Below, in pieces: positions 18,219-26,636 of a stretch of DNA of 55,747 nt (the first letter of the stretch is position 1; each line of letters opens with the position of its first letter). The translations under genes were made by a program, and so were the position numbers. The stretch is from an uncultured Enterobacterales bacterium (lineage in GTDB: Bacteria; Pseudomonadota; Gammaproteobacteria; Enterobacterales; Enterobacteriaceae): positions 1 through 55,747 of the forward strand of contig CAMLBO010000018.1 of NCBI GenBank assembly GCA_946478305.1, in the 5' to 3' direction. The notes beneath the pieces are model-generated. The model did no database searches. It saw only the letters and a program-made list of their open reading frames with translations, and was not told the DNA's origin.

Positions 18219-19168
18219 GCCTCTCTCCTGAATGCTAAATGTCGCGCTGGTTGTGATATTGATTGCGACGATGAGTCTTGTCGAAAACGCCGCTGCGCCG
18301 CCAGACAGGCCCCGCGGCAGCCGGTTTCATCAGAGACCCCGCTGATGGCGATGGTCAATCCGCTGGCCGGATACGGGCTGCGCAGATGCGCACGGATCAG
18401 GCGTTCCAGCTGACCCAGTGGAAAGCCCGCCATCGCCAGCACGCCACCGCCCAGTACCAGATATTGCGGGTCGAGAATGTTCATTTCGCTGGCGATAGTG
18501 CGCGCCAGCCGTTCCATAAATTCTTGCAGATCCGGATGATCCGCATGTTTGACGAACAGATCCGATATTGTCGTCCCCGGTACATGCAGTTTGGCCCACC
18601 CACTTAACCAGTTACCGGACGTCAGGGTTTCGACGCAGCCCGTTTTGCCGCAGGGGCAGAGCAGCGGATTGTCTTTGAGCGGAATGTGCCCAATCTCCCC
18701 TGCGCCCCCGTGCGCACCGTGGTAAAAGTCATGATTGAGCCACAGGCTGTTGCCAAAACCAGTGCCGAGATAAACCCCAACCGCCACGTCCGGCAGAACA
18801 TCCAGGCGGGTTAAATCCCACCACATCAGATGGTTAACGTCTTTATCCATACACACCGGCAGGCCAAGGCGCACTGAAAGCTGCTGCGCCACCGGCTGGT
18901 TGTCGAGAGCCGGAATAAACGGCAGCGACAGCACGGTGTGGCGGTCACGCGACAGGATGCCTGGTAGCCCCAGCATCACGCCAGATACGGGTGCGGAAGT
19001 CCCTTGCAGGTAGGCGGCCAGCAGTTGTTCAAGTCCGCCAAGTGGGTCGGTTAACCCTGCCCAGCTGTGCGTCGGCACTTTCTGATAGTTCTGGAAAACT
19101 TGCTGGTCGTTCATCAGCATCAGCCGCGTGTTGGTACCGCCGATATCTACGCCGAGAAAATGCGCCAT
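18215..19168 (-). CDS. ROK-family sugar kinase, allose kinase-like
   Basis: A 317-residue ROK kinase. It shows the N-terminal phosphate motif GVDIGGTNTR, the central GTGFGNSLWLNHDFYHGAHGGA with GEIGHIPL, and the zinc-binding CPCGKTGCVE. It resembles E. coli AlsK (309 aa), and the next gene upstream encodes an AlsE-type epimerase, so allose or a related hexose is a reasonable substrate (inference). The C-terminal tail after LAAQRRFRQ is unlike AlsK. It overlaps the ribokinase start by 4 bases. Confidence 0.82.
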   Translation of the reverse strand: MAHFLGVDIGGTNTRLMLMNDQQVFQNYQKVPTHSWAGLTDPLGGLEQLLAAYLQGTSAPVSGVMLGLPGILSRDRHTVLSLPFIPALDNQPVAQQLSVRLGLPVCMDKDVNHLMWWDLTRLDVLPDVAVGVYLGTGFGNSLWLNHDFYHGAHGGAGEIGHIPLKDNPLLCPCGKTGCVETLTSGNWLSGWAKLHVPGTTISDLFVKHADHPDLQEFMERLARTIASEMNILDPQYLVLGGGVLAMAGFPLGQLERLIRAHLRSPYPASGLTIAISGVSDETGCRGACLAAQRRFRQDSSSQSISQPARHLAFRREA

Positions 19169-19182
19169 AACCTCTCCTGCCC

Positions 19183-19863
19183 TCAGGCTGCCTGACGCGC
19201 CTGACGCATCTGGTCGAGCATTTTGTCCCAGGCGCTGTCCAGATCTTGGTCAAGATTGAACAGGCCGGAGCTGCCGACGATCAACACTTCCGCCCCGGCT
19301 CCCATCAGATCCTGATAGGTATTCACGTTGCAGGATCCGTCAATTTCGATCAGATAGCGGTAATTTTTCTGCTGCTTGAGGTCACGCAGCTGGGCGATTT
19401 TATGCAGCATCTCGGGAATGAACGGCTGCCCGGCATAGCCCGGATCGACGGTCATCACAGTGATTTTGTCCAGCAAATGAATGTAGTGCTGGATAAACTC
19501 TACCGGCGTCGCCGGGTTGAGGACCACGCCGACTTTTTTGCCGAGTGAGCGGATCAGGTTGATCACGCGGAAGGCATCACGGTTGATGGTTTCAGCATGG
19601 GGGCAGATGTAATCAGCCCCAGCGTTGGCAATCGGTTCAATAAAGTCGGTCGGGTTTTCCACCATCATATGCACGTCCAGCACAAGTGGCGTGTGCGGGC
19701 GGATCTGCTCGATAAAGAACGGTGAAAGCGTGATGTTTTTGACGTAATGCCCGTCCATGATGTCGATGTGCAGCATGTCAGCGCGGCGGTTGAGCACCGC
19801 CAGCTGCTGTTTGATATCAATCAGGCTCATGCACATCAGCGACGGCGAAATTTTGTATTCCAT
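19183..19863 (-). CDS. alsE: D-allulose-6-phosphate 3-epimerase
   Basis: Converts D-allulose-6-phosphate to D-fructose-6-phosphate, a TIM-barrel enzyme of the ribulose-phosphate epimerase family. The 226-residue sequence opens with ISPSLMCMSL and has the metal/catalytic segments HIDIMDGHYVKN and ITVMTVDPGYAGQPFIPEML, plus the phosphate-binding VGSSGLFN. It is closer to AlsE of E. coli (231 aa) than to Rpe, notably in SLMCM and AGQPFIPEML. This gene defines the operon's product as a glycolytic intermediate. Confidence 0.88.
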   Translation of the reverse strand: MEYKISPSLMCMSLIDIKQQLAVLNRRADMLHIDIMDGHYVKNITLSPFFIEQIRPHTPLVLDVHMMVENPTDFIEPIANAGADYICPHAETINRDAFRVINLIRSLGKKVGVVLNPATPVEFIQHYIHLLDKITVMTVDPGYAGQPFIPEMLHKIAQLRDLKQQKNYRYLIEIDGSCNVNTYQDLMGAGAEVLIVGSSGLFNLDQDLDSAWDKMLDQMRQARQAA

Positions 19864-19916
19864 GATGTTTTCCTAAAGTCAGAGGCAATGAAAATTATTG
19901 GGTTTATAGACGTACG

Positions 19917-20999
19917 CTAAGGAAGGGCCGCCCGCGCTTTGGCGGCGCTGATACGGCTGGCTCTCTTTTGCATAAAGCGCTGGCGGAAGAATTTCAGCGC
20001 CAGCACCACAATAAGTACTGCGCCCCACATCGCCAGACTGAAGTGCGGGCTGACGTTGAGCAGGTTCAGGCCGGTTGAAATCACCTGTAAAACAATCAGC
20101 GACAGCACCACGCCGGTGACGCGGCCAAAGCCGCCGAAAGGATCCGTGCCCCCTAAGATGATCGCTAACACGGTCAGCAACAGGTAGGAGTCGCCGTAGC
20201 CCATGCGCGCCGAGTTAAAGCGCGCCATCATCACCAGCCCGGCGATCACGCATAACATGTTGGAAAGGACGTAGATAGCGATCAGTACGCGGTGAGTATT
20301 CACGCCGCTGAAATGGGTGGCGTTGATGTTGCTGCCGCTCATGTAGATGTATTTGCCAAGGCGGGTGCGCTCTAAAAACACGGCGATCAACACCGCCGTG
20401 GCGAGGAAAATGATCAGCGGCACCGGGATGCCCAGCAGGGTGTCCGAACCGATATAGCGCACGATGTCCGGCATGCCGCTGATGGCCGCGCCGCGTGATA
20501 AATAGATGCCGATGCCGTTCACCATGGTCATGGTCGCCAGCGTCACCAAAATGGGATGTGCGCCCACGTAGGCCACCAGCGCACCGGTCAGCATGCCGAT
20601 GGCAATTGCCAGAATCATCGCGCCGACCAGCGCGACCGTCAGCCACACCGCCTGCAGCGCCAGACTGGCCTGCGGCGGCAGCCAGGTGAGAAACACCCAG
20701 GCCATCAGCAGGCTGGTCAGATTAGAGGTGGCGATAATGCACAAATTCAGGCCACCGCTGAGGATCGGAATAAACATCGCCAGCGTCAGCAGGCCGAGCT
20801 CCGGCAGCTGAAACGCGACGCTCATGAAGGTAGAATCCGTGAAGAAGCGGCCCGGCATCGCAATACTGAAACCGACGATCACCAGGACCAACAGCAGGCT
20901 CAGACTCAGCGTAGTGCTGTCGATGTTAAAACGCGGCCCGTTGCCGCCGGATTTGGAGGAGAGCGGTTTCATCTTCAGACTCTTGGTTTTGGTTAACAT
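19917..20999 (-). CDS. Sugar ABC transporter permease, second subunit (CUT2, RbsC/AlsC/LsrD type)
   Basis: A 360-residue inner-membrane permease with 8-10 helices. The conserved CUT2 features are an early GGLNLCIIATSN segment, a central GAHPILVTLATMTMVNGIGI and a late LTVLAIILGGTDPFGGFGRV. The N terminus is long and polar (about 30 residues, with a possible later start at MKPL). It lies 9 bases downstream of the other permease gene, so the channel is probably a heterodimer. Confidence 0.88.
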   Translation of the reverse strand: MLTKTKSLKMKPLSSKSGGNGPRFNIDSTTLSLSLLLVLVIVGFSIAMPGRFFTDSTFMSVAFQLPELGLLTLAMFIPILSGGLNLCIIATSNLTSLLMAWVFLTWLPPQASLALQAVWLTVALVGAMILAIAIGMLTGALVAYVGAHPILVTLATMTMVNGIGIYLSRGAAISGMPDIVRYIGSDTLLGIPVPLIIFLATAVLIAVFLERTRLGKYIYMSGSNINATHFSGVNTHRVLIAIYVLSNMLCVIAGLVMMARFNSARMGYGDSYLLLTVLAIILGGTDPFGGFGRVTGVVLSLIVLQVISTGLNLLNVSPHFSLAMWGAVLIVVLALKFFRQRFMQKRASRISAAKARAALP

Positions 21000-21008
21000 G
21001 GCAATTCC

Positions 21009-21998
21009 TCAGGCGAAGCCGACATCGGTTTCTTTGCGTTTTTTGTAGTGCGTAACGGTGATAGCCACCACGATCACGACGCCGATTACGATGTTCATGA
21101 AGTAGTTAGAGACGCCGATCAGGTTCAGCCCGTTTTTCAGCAGACCGATCAGGAAGACGCCCATCAGCGTGCCACCGACGCTGCCTTTGCCGCCGTTGAG
21201 GCTGGCACCACCGAGTACCGCCGCCGCCAGCACGTCAAGTTCACCGCCGACCAGCGCATTCGGCACCACTTCCCCGACGCGGTAGACCTGCACCAGCCCG
21301 CCGATGGCCGCCATGGCACCGAGATAGCCGTAGGCGAACAGGTGCAACACCCCCACGCGAATACCGATGCGCCGCGCCGATTCCTGATCACCCCCAACGG
21401 CAAACAGCTGGCGGCCCAGATGCGTTTTGTTCAGCAGCAGCCAGGTCAGCCCGGCTACCGCCAGCATCACCATCAGCGGCAGGCCAATCTGATAGTGCTG
21501 GGTACCGACGTTAAACGGCAGCACCTGCAGCGGCGTCACCAGCCAATCCGGCAGGTCATACAGGCTGGTGCCGTTGGTCAGCCACATCAGCATGCCAAAC
21601 AGCAGCGACTGCATACTGATGGTGACGATGATCGACACAATCCGCAGGCAGTAGATCAAAATGGCGTTGATCATGCCGAAGATGGAGCCGATCGCGATCG
21701 CCAGTAAAATAGTGCCGGTCGGGCTGGTAAGACCATAATGAATGGCCAGCGTGGCGATGGCGTACTGCACCACCGAGGCGACGGCAGCAAAGGAGATATC
21801 GATGCCGCCGGTCACCAGCACCACGAACAGACCGAGGGCAAAAATGCCGCTGACCGCGTAGCTTTCTGACAGATCCAACAGGTTTTGCAGGGTCAGGAAC
21901 TGGTCGCTGAGCAGAGAAAACGTGACGATCACCACCACCAGAACCCAGGCCAGATAGCCTTCGTTGCTGGCCGGGCGTAACCGGTTGAGATTAAGCAT
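21009..21998 (-). CDS. Sugar ABC transporter permease, first subunit (CUT2, RbsC/LsrC type)
   Basis: A 329-residue inner-membrane permease with 8-10 helices. It carries the family motifs VLVTGGIDISFAAVAS and LDVLAAAVLGGASLNGGKGSVGGT. Its start overlaps the ATPase stop by 8 bases. Together with the second permease it makes a two-permease CUT2 importer, as in the AI-2 (LsrCD) system rather than the single-permease Rbs or Als systems. Confidence 0.9.
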   Translation of the reverse strand: MLNLNRLRPASNEGYLAWVLVVVIVTFSLLSDQFLTLQNLLDLSESYAVSGIFALGLFVVLVTGGIDISFAAVASVVQYAIATLAIHYGLTSPTGTILLAIAIGSIFGMINAILIYCLRIVSIIVTISMQSLLFGMLMWLTNGTSLYDLPDWLVTPLQVLPFNVGTQHYQIGLPLMVMLAVAGLTWLLLNKTHLGRQLFAVGGDQESARRIGIRVGVLHLFAYGYLGAMAAIGGLVQVYRVGEVVPNALVGGELDVLAAAVLGGASLNGGKGSVGGTLMGVFLIGLLKNGLNLIGVSNYFMNIVIGVVIVVAITVTHYKKRKETDVGFA

Positions 21999-23511
21999 TC
22001 ACCGCCTCCGCAAGTTGTTGTTGGGTGATGTTGCCAGGCAGGTATTCGCCCTTCACCGTGCCTTCGCTAAAGTGCAAAACGCGATCGCAGTTGAAGTAAA
22101 CTTCCGGCACTTCGTCGGAGATCAGCAGGATCGAAATCCCCTCTTCGGCCAGTTGATGGATCAGCTGATAAATACTGGCTTTGGCACCGACATCTACGCC
22201 GACGGTAGGCGAGTCGAGGATCAGGATCTTCGGCTGCGTCAGCACCCATTTCGCCAGTACGATCTTTTGCTGATTACCGCCCGAGAGCGTAGAGATCGCC
22301 TGATGCGGATTGGCGACTTTGACGCCCAGTTTTTCGATCCACTGCTGGATGATTTTGTTTTTGCGGTATTCGTCGATCAGGTGAAAACGGCTGCGCAGCT
22401 GATCCATGATTGCCAGTACAGTGTTATCCCCGACCGACTGCTGCTGAATAAGCCCGAGCGTTAGCCGGTCTTCCGAGACATAACCGATGCCGGATTTGAT
22501 TGCGTCTTCATGGCCGCGAAAACGCACCGGTTTGCTGTCGAGGTAGATTTTGCCGCTGTCCGGTTTGGTCATGCCGAACAGGCTCAGCGCCAGCTCGGTG
22601 CGCCCGGACCCCAGCAAGCCGCACAAGCCGAGCACTTCCCCGGCGTGCAGTTTGAAGCTGACGTCGTGGTACTGCCCGGCGCGGCTGAGTTTGTCAGTCT
22701 CCAGCATGATGCGCTGGTCATTGAGGTTGGCGGCTTTCAGGCGGTAGTCGAGTTTAAGGCCGGTCATCAGCTCGGTCAGGCGTTCGCTGCTGACTTCCGC
22801 CGCCGGATAAGTGCCGACTTTTTTGCCGTCACGAATGACCGTCACGCTGTCGGAGATCTCCAGCACTTCGTCCAGACGGTGGCTGACAAACACTACGCTG
22901 ATCCCTTTGTTTTTCAGGTAATGTACAGTGCGCAGCAGCTGGTTGACTTCGGTACGGGTCAGCGACGCGGTCGGTTCATCCATGATCACTAAGCGCGCAT
23001 CAGCCACCAGCGCACGGCAAATCGCCACCTGCTGACGCTGGGCAATAGGTAAGGACGCCACGTTGGCGTCGAGATCCAACTGATAATTCAGCTCGCTGAG
23101 AATACGGCTGGCGGTGTCACGCAGGCGTGACGGGCGGTACCAGCCCATCAGCCCTTGCAGGTTGTGATCGAAGGCGATGTTTTCCGCCACGCTCAGGTTC
23201 GGAAACAGCGACAGATCCTGATAGATCACCTGAACACCAAACTGGCGCGCCTGATCCGGGCTGAGCTTGCTGAAGAGCTGACCGCCCAAGGTGATCTGAC
23301 AGCCGTTATCCGGCTGATAAACCCCCGAGATCACTTTGATCAACGTACTTTTTCCGCAGCCGTTGGTGCCCGCCAGGCAGTGCACTTCGCCGGGCATCAG
23401 CCGCAGGGCGATATCGTTGAGCGCCCGCTGGCCGCCAAAGGTCACCGACAGATTCTGAACGTCAATCAGCGGCGCGTTGTCTGTCTGGATAATCTCGGAG
23501 GTCGCCATCAT
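21991..23511 (-). CDS. Sugar ABC transporter ATP-binding protein (RbsA/AlsA type, two nucleotide-binding domains)
   Basis: A 506-residue tandem ATPase. Domain 1 (about 13-255) has Walker A GTNGCGKST, a degenerate signature LPIAQRQQVAICRAL and Walker B LVIMDEPT. Domain 2 (about 265-500) has the degenerate Walker A LLGSGRTEL, the signature LSGGNQQKIVLAKWV and LILDSPTVGVD. This pattern is normal for RbsA relatives. Its ATG overlaps the binding-protein stop (TGATG). Confidence 0.93.
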   Translation of the reverse strand: MMATSEIIQTDNAPLIDVQNLSVTFGGQRALNDIALRLMPGEVHCLAGTNGCGKSTLIKVISGVYQPDNGCQITLGGQLFSKLSPDQARQFGVQVIYQDLSLFPNLSVAENIAFDHNLQGLMGWYRPSRLRDTASRILSELNYQLDLDANVASLPIAQRQQVAICRALVADARLVIMDEPTASLTRTEVNQLLRTVHYLKNKGISVVFVSHRLDEVLEISDSVTVIRDGKKVGTYPAAEVSSERLTELMTGLKLDYRLKAANLNDQRIMLETDKLSRAGQYHDVSFKLHAGEVLGLCGLLGSGRTELALSLFGMTKPDSGKIYLDSKPVRFRGHEDAIKSGIGYVSEDRLTLGLIQQQSVGDNTVLAIMDQLRSRFHLIDEYRKNKIIQQWIEKLGVKVANPHQAISTLSGGNQQKIVLAKWVLTQPKILILDSPTVGVDVGAKASIYQLIHQLAEEGISILLISDEVPEVYFNCDRVLHFSEGTVKGEYLPGNITQQQLAEAVNA

Positions 23512-24497
23512 CAGAGCCCCATTTTGACCAGTTTCGGCAAGTTCGCCTTGTCGAGACTTTCGGTTTTATTGCCGAGGATGGTGTGCGTCGCCTCATCAAC
23601 TTTCACCTTGCCCATGCCTTCGATGTCCATGCCATCGGTGATTGGCGTACCTTTTTCCATCATGTCGGCGATGCGTACAAAGATTTCACCGGCCACCATC
23701 GGGTTCCAGATAAAGCCGCCGTTAATCGCGCCGCTTTTCACCAGAGAGGCCCCCTGTCCCGGGCTAAATGGACCGTAGACGCAGACGTCGCCATTTTTGC
23801 CACGGTTTTGTACTGCCCGACCGGCGCCGATCGGGCCTTGCGAACCGATCGCCAAAATACCTTTCAGGTTCGGGTCTTTGGACATCAGGTCATTGGTGGT
23901 GCGGATGGTGTCGTCGAGGGATTCGCCCACGCCAAACTTGTCGCCCACCTGATGCATGTTCGGATAGTGCTCTTTCTGGTAATTCACCGCCGCGTCAGCC
24001 CATTTCTGATGCAAAGGCACCGTCAGGCTACCGACGTAAACCGCGTAATCGCCCGTCTCTTTCATACACTCAGCCAGCGCAATCATATGGTTGATACCGT
24101 GCTGGGTGGCATCGACCATTTCGAAGTCCCAGTTGGCGTATTTCTGGTCCGGCGACTCATGTACGATGACTTTAATACCGGCATCACGGGCGCGCTTGAG
24201 CACCGGTTCCAGCACTTTGGCGTCGTTCGGCACCACGCCGATCACGTCCACTTTTTGCGCAATCAAATCCTCAATAGCGCGCACCTGCAACGCCGGATCC
24301 GCGCTGGTCGGCCCGACCTGCCAGGCATCGATGCCCCTTTTTGCCGCTTCACTTTTTATGCCCACTTCCATGGCGTTAAACCAGGCGTTGCCGCCCACTT
24401 TTACCACCACGCCCATACGGATTTTGTCAGCAGCATGAACCGCTGAAACAGATAACAGTGCTGAAGCGAACAAACAGGCAAGTACGGACTTTTTCAT
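23511..24497 (-). CDS. Sugar-binding periplasmic protein (LsrB/RbsB-like)
   Basis: A 328-residue protein with a clear signal peptide (MKKSVLACLFASALLSVSAVHA), then a type I periplasmic-binding fold starting KIRMGVVVKVGGNAWF. Segments such as ESPDQKYANWDFEM and GSLTVPLHQKWADAA recall LsrB/RhaS-type receptors more than AlsB. The actual ligand is not predictable from sequence; the downstream epimerase suggests a hexose. It follows the DeoR gene with a 50-base gap. Confidence 0.87.
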   Translation of the reverse strand: MKKSVLACLFASALLSVSAVHAADKIRMGVVVKVGGNAWFNAMEVGIKSEAAKRGIDAWQVGPTSADPALQVRAIEDLIAQKVDVIGVVPNDAKVLEPVLKRARDAGIKVIVHESPDQKYANWDFEMVDATQHGINHMIALAECMKETGDYAVYVGSLTVPLHQKWADAAVNYQKEHYPNMHQVGDKFGVGESLDDTIRTTNDLMSKDPNLKGILAIGSQGPIGAGRAVQNRGKNGDVCVYGPFSPGQGASLVKSGAINGGFIWNPMVAGEIFVRIADMMEKGTPITDGMDIEGMGKVKVDEATHTILGNKTESLDKANLPKLVKMGL

Positions 24498-24547
24498 GAT
24501 GTTTCTCCACAGATGTTCTATTTTTCCCCGGTCGCTGCTTTATAAAC

Positions 24548-25387
24548 TCAGGCAACGCCGCGGCTGTTTTTGGTTTTCTTTTGTAGGGGTGAAGGGGCAA
24601 CTTCAATCACGTTGACGTTGCTCCAGGCCAGCTCCTGCCGGAATTCCTCATCATCCAGATGATCCGTGATCAGTGTGTCTATTTCCCGGTAGTGGCAAAT
24701 CCGCGCAAAAGAGCGGCGGCCGAATTTGCTGGCATCGGCCAGCAAAATTTTGTGTTCTGAGGAGAGCAGCATCTGTTGTTTGAGCCGGGCGTGGTGCTCG
24801 TTGCTCTCGCGAATTCCCCCTTCATGGCTGATGCCGTGGCAGGAGAAAAACATCTTGTTGATGACGAACTCTTTCAGCATCTGTTCGGCATAAATGCCGA
24901 TGAAATCTTCGTACTTGGCCGAGTACTCGCCGCCGAGGCCGATGGTTCTGACGTTAGCTTTCACCGCCAGCGTCTGAATGATATGCAGCGAGTTAGTCAG
25001 CACCACCAGCGGGATATCCGGCAGCTGCCGCGCCAGAAACCAGCTACTCGAGCTGCTGTCGAGCAGCAGGCAATCGCCGGAATTAATTAACTGCAATGCC
25101 CGTTTGGCAATGCGGGTTTTGCTGTCCGGCGACTGATTGCTGCGGTCGCGGAACGATTCTCCCTGCTCAATCTGCGAGGGCACGTAGTGCTTTTCAGCCG
25201 GCTGATGTTCCACAAACACCGCCCCACCGTGACTGCGTAATAACATTCCGCGCTTTTCCAGCAGTGCCAGATCCCGCCGAGCCGTTTCCAGCGAGATGTG
25301 GCACAGCTCGGCCACTTCCTGCACCAGCACACGCCCTCTTTGTGCGAGGACTTCAGTAATAAAACGATGACGTTCTACAGGCAGCAT
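24548..25387 (-). CDS. DeoR-family transcriptional regulator of the sugar operon
   Basis: A 279-residue DeoR/GlpR-type regulator, first gene of the operon it probably controls. The N-terminal winged helix (about 3-57) shows the family pattern RHRFITEVLAQRGRVLVQEVAELCHISLETARRDLALLE. The C-terminal sugar-phosphate sensor domain has LLLDSSSSSWFLA and ILLADASKFGRR. Such regulators usually repress and are released by a sugar phosphate. Repeated TGACCG-type sequences upstream are candidate operators. Confidence 0.9.
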   Translation of the reverse strand: MLPVERHRFITEVLAQRGRVLVQEVAELCHISLETARRDLALLEKRGMLLRSHGGAVFVEHQPAEKHYVPSQIEQGESFRDRSNQSPDSKTRIAKRALQLINSGDCLLLDSSSSSWFLARQLPDIPLVVLTNSLHIIQTLAVKANVRTIGLGGEYSAKYEDFIGIYAEQMLKEFVINKMFFSCHGISHEGGIRESNEHHARLKQQMLLSSEHKILLADASKFGRRSFARICHYREIDTLITDHLDDEEFRQELAWSNVNVIEVAPSPLQKKTKNSRGVA

Positions 25388-25489
25388 GTTTTTTCCTCTT
25401 CCCGATGTTCAATAGGATACGCAGACCGTAGAAAGCGGAATGCGGGGTGCCTCAAAGGCGACCGCGCACTCTTGGCGTTGCGCTGGTCA

Positions 25490-25505
25490 TGTGATAGTTG
25501 TCACG
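25490..25505. promoter_or_regulatory. Candidate CRP site upstream of the DeoR sugar operon
   Basis: TGTGATAGTTGTCACG matches the CRP consensus TGTGA-N6-TCACA at nine of ten defined positions. It lies 103-118 bases before the DeoR ATG, a sensible distance for catabolite control of a sugar operon. No strong promoter was identified between them. Confidence 0.5.
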
Positions 25506-25601
25506 AAAAGATGAGATGAGATGAAATGTTAAATTTTGGATCTGTGGCGGGGCCGCCATTAAATCGTCTTTTGGCTTGCAAGCAGACAGGGAGATTTCAG
25601 T

Positions 25602-25667
25602 AAACGGTCACAAATCCTCGCGCCCAACAATGACCGAAAATGACCGTTTATGTGGACGTGACCGTTT
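25602..25667. promoter_or_regulatory. Cluster of TGACCG repeats, candidate DeoR-family operator
   Basis: TGACCGAAA (25631), TGACCGTTT (25641) and TGACCGTTT (25659) form direct repeats, and the inverted AAACGGTCA lies at 25602. Multiple short repeats are typical of operators bound by GlpR/DeoR-type regulators. It is 215-280 bases from the DeoR start, so its promoter link is uncertain. Confidence 0.4.
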
Positions 25668-25673
25668 GGGCAT

Positions 25674-25696
25674 AAAAAAAGCGCCCTGAGGCGCTT
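25674..25696 (-). terminator. Rho-independent terminator of ygfF
   Basis: On the minus strand AAGCGCC-TCAG-GGCGCTT is followed by a run of T. It is 20 bases past the ygfF stop. Confidence 0.8.
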
Positions 25697-25716
25697 GAGG
25701 CGTTGCGAAAGGGGAT

Positions 25717-26463
25717 TTACTTTCCGCCCGCCAGCTCAAGAAAACTGCCAGTCACATAAGAAGCGGAATCTGACAGCAGCCACGCAATGGCCTGCGCCAC
25801 CTCTTCCGGTTGACCACCGCGCTGCATCGGCAGGTTAGCCTTCACGCGATCCACGCGCCCCGGTTCGCCGCCGCTGGCGTGGATGTCGGTGTAGATCAGA
25901 CCGGGACGCACGCAGTTAACACGGATACCGTAGGCCGCGACTTCCAGTGCCAGGCCGGTGGTCAGGGTATCAACCGCGCCTTTCGATGCCGCGTAATCCA
26001 CATATTCACCCGGAGCCCCCAGACGGGATGCCGCCGAAGAGACATTCACAATCGCTCCGCCATTCCCGCCATGACGATGCGACATAATTTTCACTGCTTC
26101 CCGGCAACATAAGAAATAACCGGTCACGTTGGTGGACAGCACTTTGTTGATACGAGCGGCGCTGAGGTTTTCGATAGTCGATTGCTGAAACAGGATCCCG
26201 GCGTTGTTGACCAACGCGGTGATCGGCCCGAATTCACCGGTTATCCGTTGGAACATGGCAACGACTTCGGCTTCCTCGGCGATATCAGCCTGAAGGACGA
26301 TGGCTCTGCCACCGGCTTTTACGATTTCATCGACGACGCCCTGCGCGGCGGTTTCATTACTGAGGTAATTGATGCCGACGGCGTAACCTTGTTGTCCCAG
26401 GAGGAGGGCTGTTGCACGGCCAATACCACGGCTGGCGCCGGTGACTAACGCTACGCTATTCAT
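25717..26463 (-). CDS. ygfF: SDR-family oxidoreductase YgfF
   Basis: A 248-residue short-chain dehydrogenase/reductase of unknown substrate. It shows the NAD(P) motif TGASRGIGRA, the NNAG motif LVNNAGILF, the catalytic Ser (NVSSAASR) and YxxxK (YVDYAASKGA). It matches E. coli YgfF (247 aa) nearly throughout. The start is ATG 26463 with AAGGAG just upstream. An open frame continues upstream to 26790, but that extension is repeat sequence, not protein. In E. coli ygfF also lies next to the gcv operon. Confidence 0.94.
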   Translation of the reverse strand: MNSVALVTGASRGIGRATALLLGQQGYAVGINYLSNETAAQGVVDEIVKAGGRAIVLQADIAEEAEVVAMFQRITGEFGPITALVNNAGILFQQSTIENLSAARINKVLSTNVTGYFLCCREAVKIMSHRHGGNGGAIVNVSSAASRLGAPGEYVDYAASKGAVDTLTTGLALEVAAYGIRVNCVRPGLIYTDIHASGGEPGRVDRVKANLPMQRGGQPEEVAQAIAWLLSDSASYVTGSFLELAGGK

Positions 26464-26550
26464 TGGGGACTCCTTTTGGAAAGTGAGCAAATTGTAGAGC
26501 ACGATAGTTAAGGTTGCGTCCTTAAAACCCCTTAAATCAACGTCAACACC

Positions 26551-26626
26551 GTGGGCGCCGGCCCACACCGGCAAACCTTGGGCTGCCGCCCAAACCCGCG
26601 TCAAGGCCCGCAGTCGCTCGGGCCTT
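26551..26626. repeat. Three tandem GC-rich hairpins
   Basis: GTGGGC/GCCCAC (26551-26566), TTGGGC/GCCCAA (26578-26593) and AAGGCCCG/CGGGCCTT (26603-26626) follow each other with short spacers and different loops. None has a T-run, so they are not simple terminators. They directly adjoin copy A of the inverted repeat and may be part of the same element. Confidence 0.6.
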
Positions 26627-26636
26627 AACAATCCGA

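Larger units (their letters stand above)
25388..25716. other. Regulatory region upstream of the DeoR sugar operon
   Basis: 329 bases without a gene between the operon (transcribed leftward) and the ygfF stop codon. It holds a CRP-like site (25490-25505), the short tandem repeat GATGAGATGAGATGAAATG (about 25509-25527), four TGACCG/CGGTCA motifs (25602-25667) and the ygfF terminator (25674-25696). Confidence 0.6.

Noticed and set aside
23583-24446. 287-codon plus-strand ORF antisense to the sugar-binding protein gene
   Set aside because: A shadow frame of a clear gene with a signal peptide and full-length homology. Its translation is low-complexity H/R/V-rich, as expected for an antisense frame.
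17286-25387. AI-2 (lsr) uptake operon
   Set aside because: Receptor and paired permeases recall Lsr, but there is no LsrK, LsrR, LsrF or LsrG; the kinases are ROK and PfkB types and the epimerase is AlsE-like.
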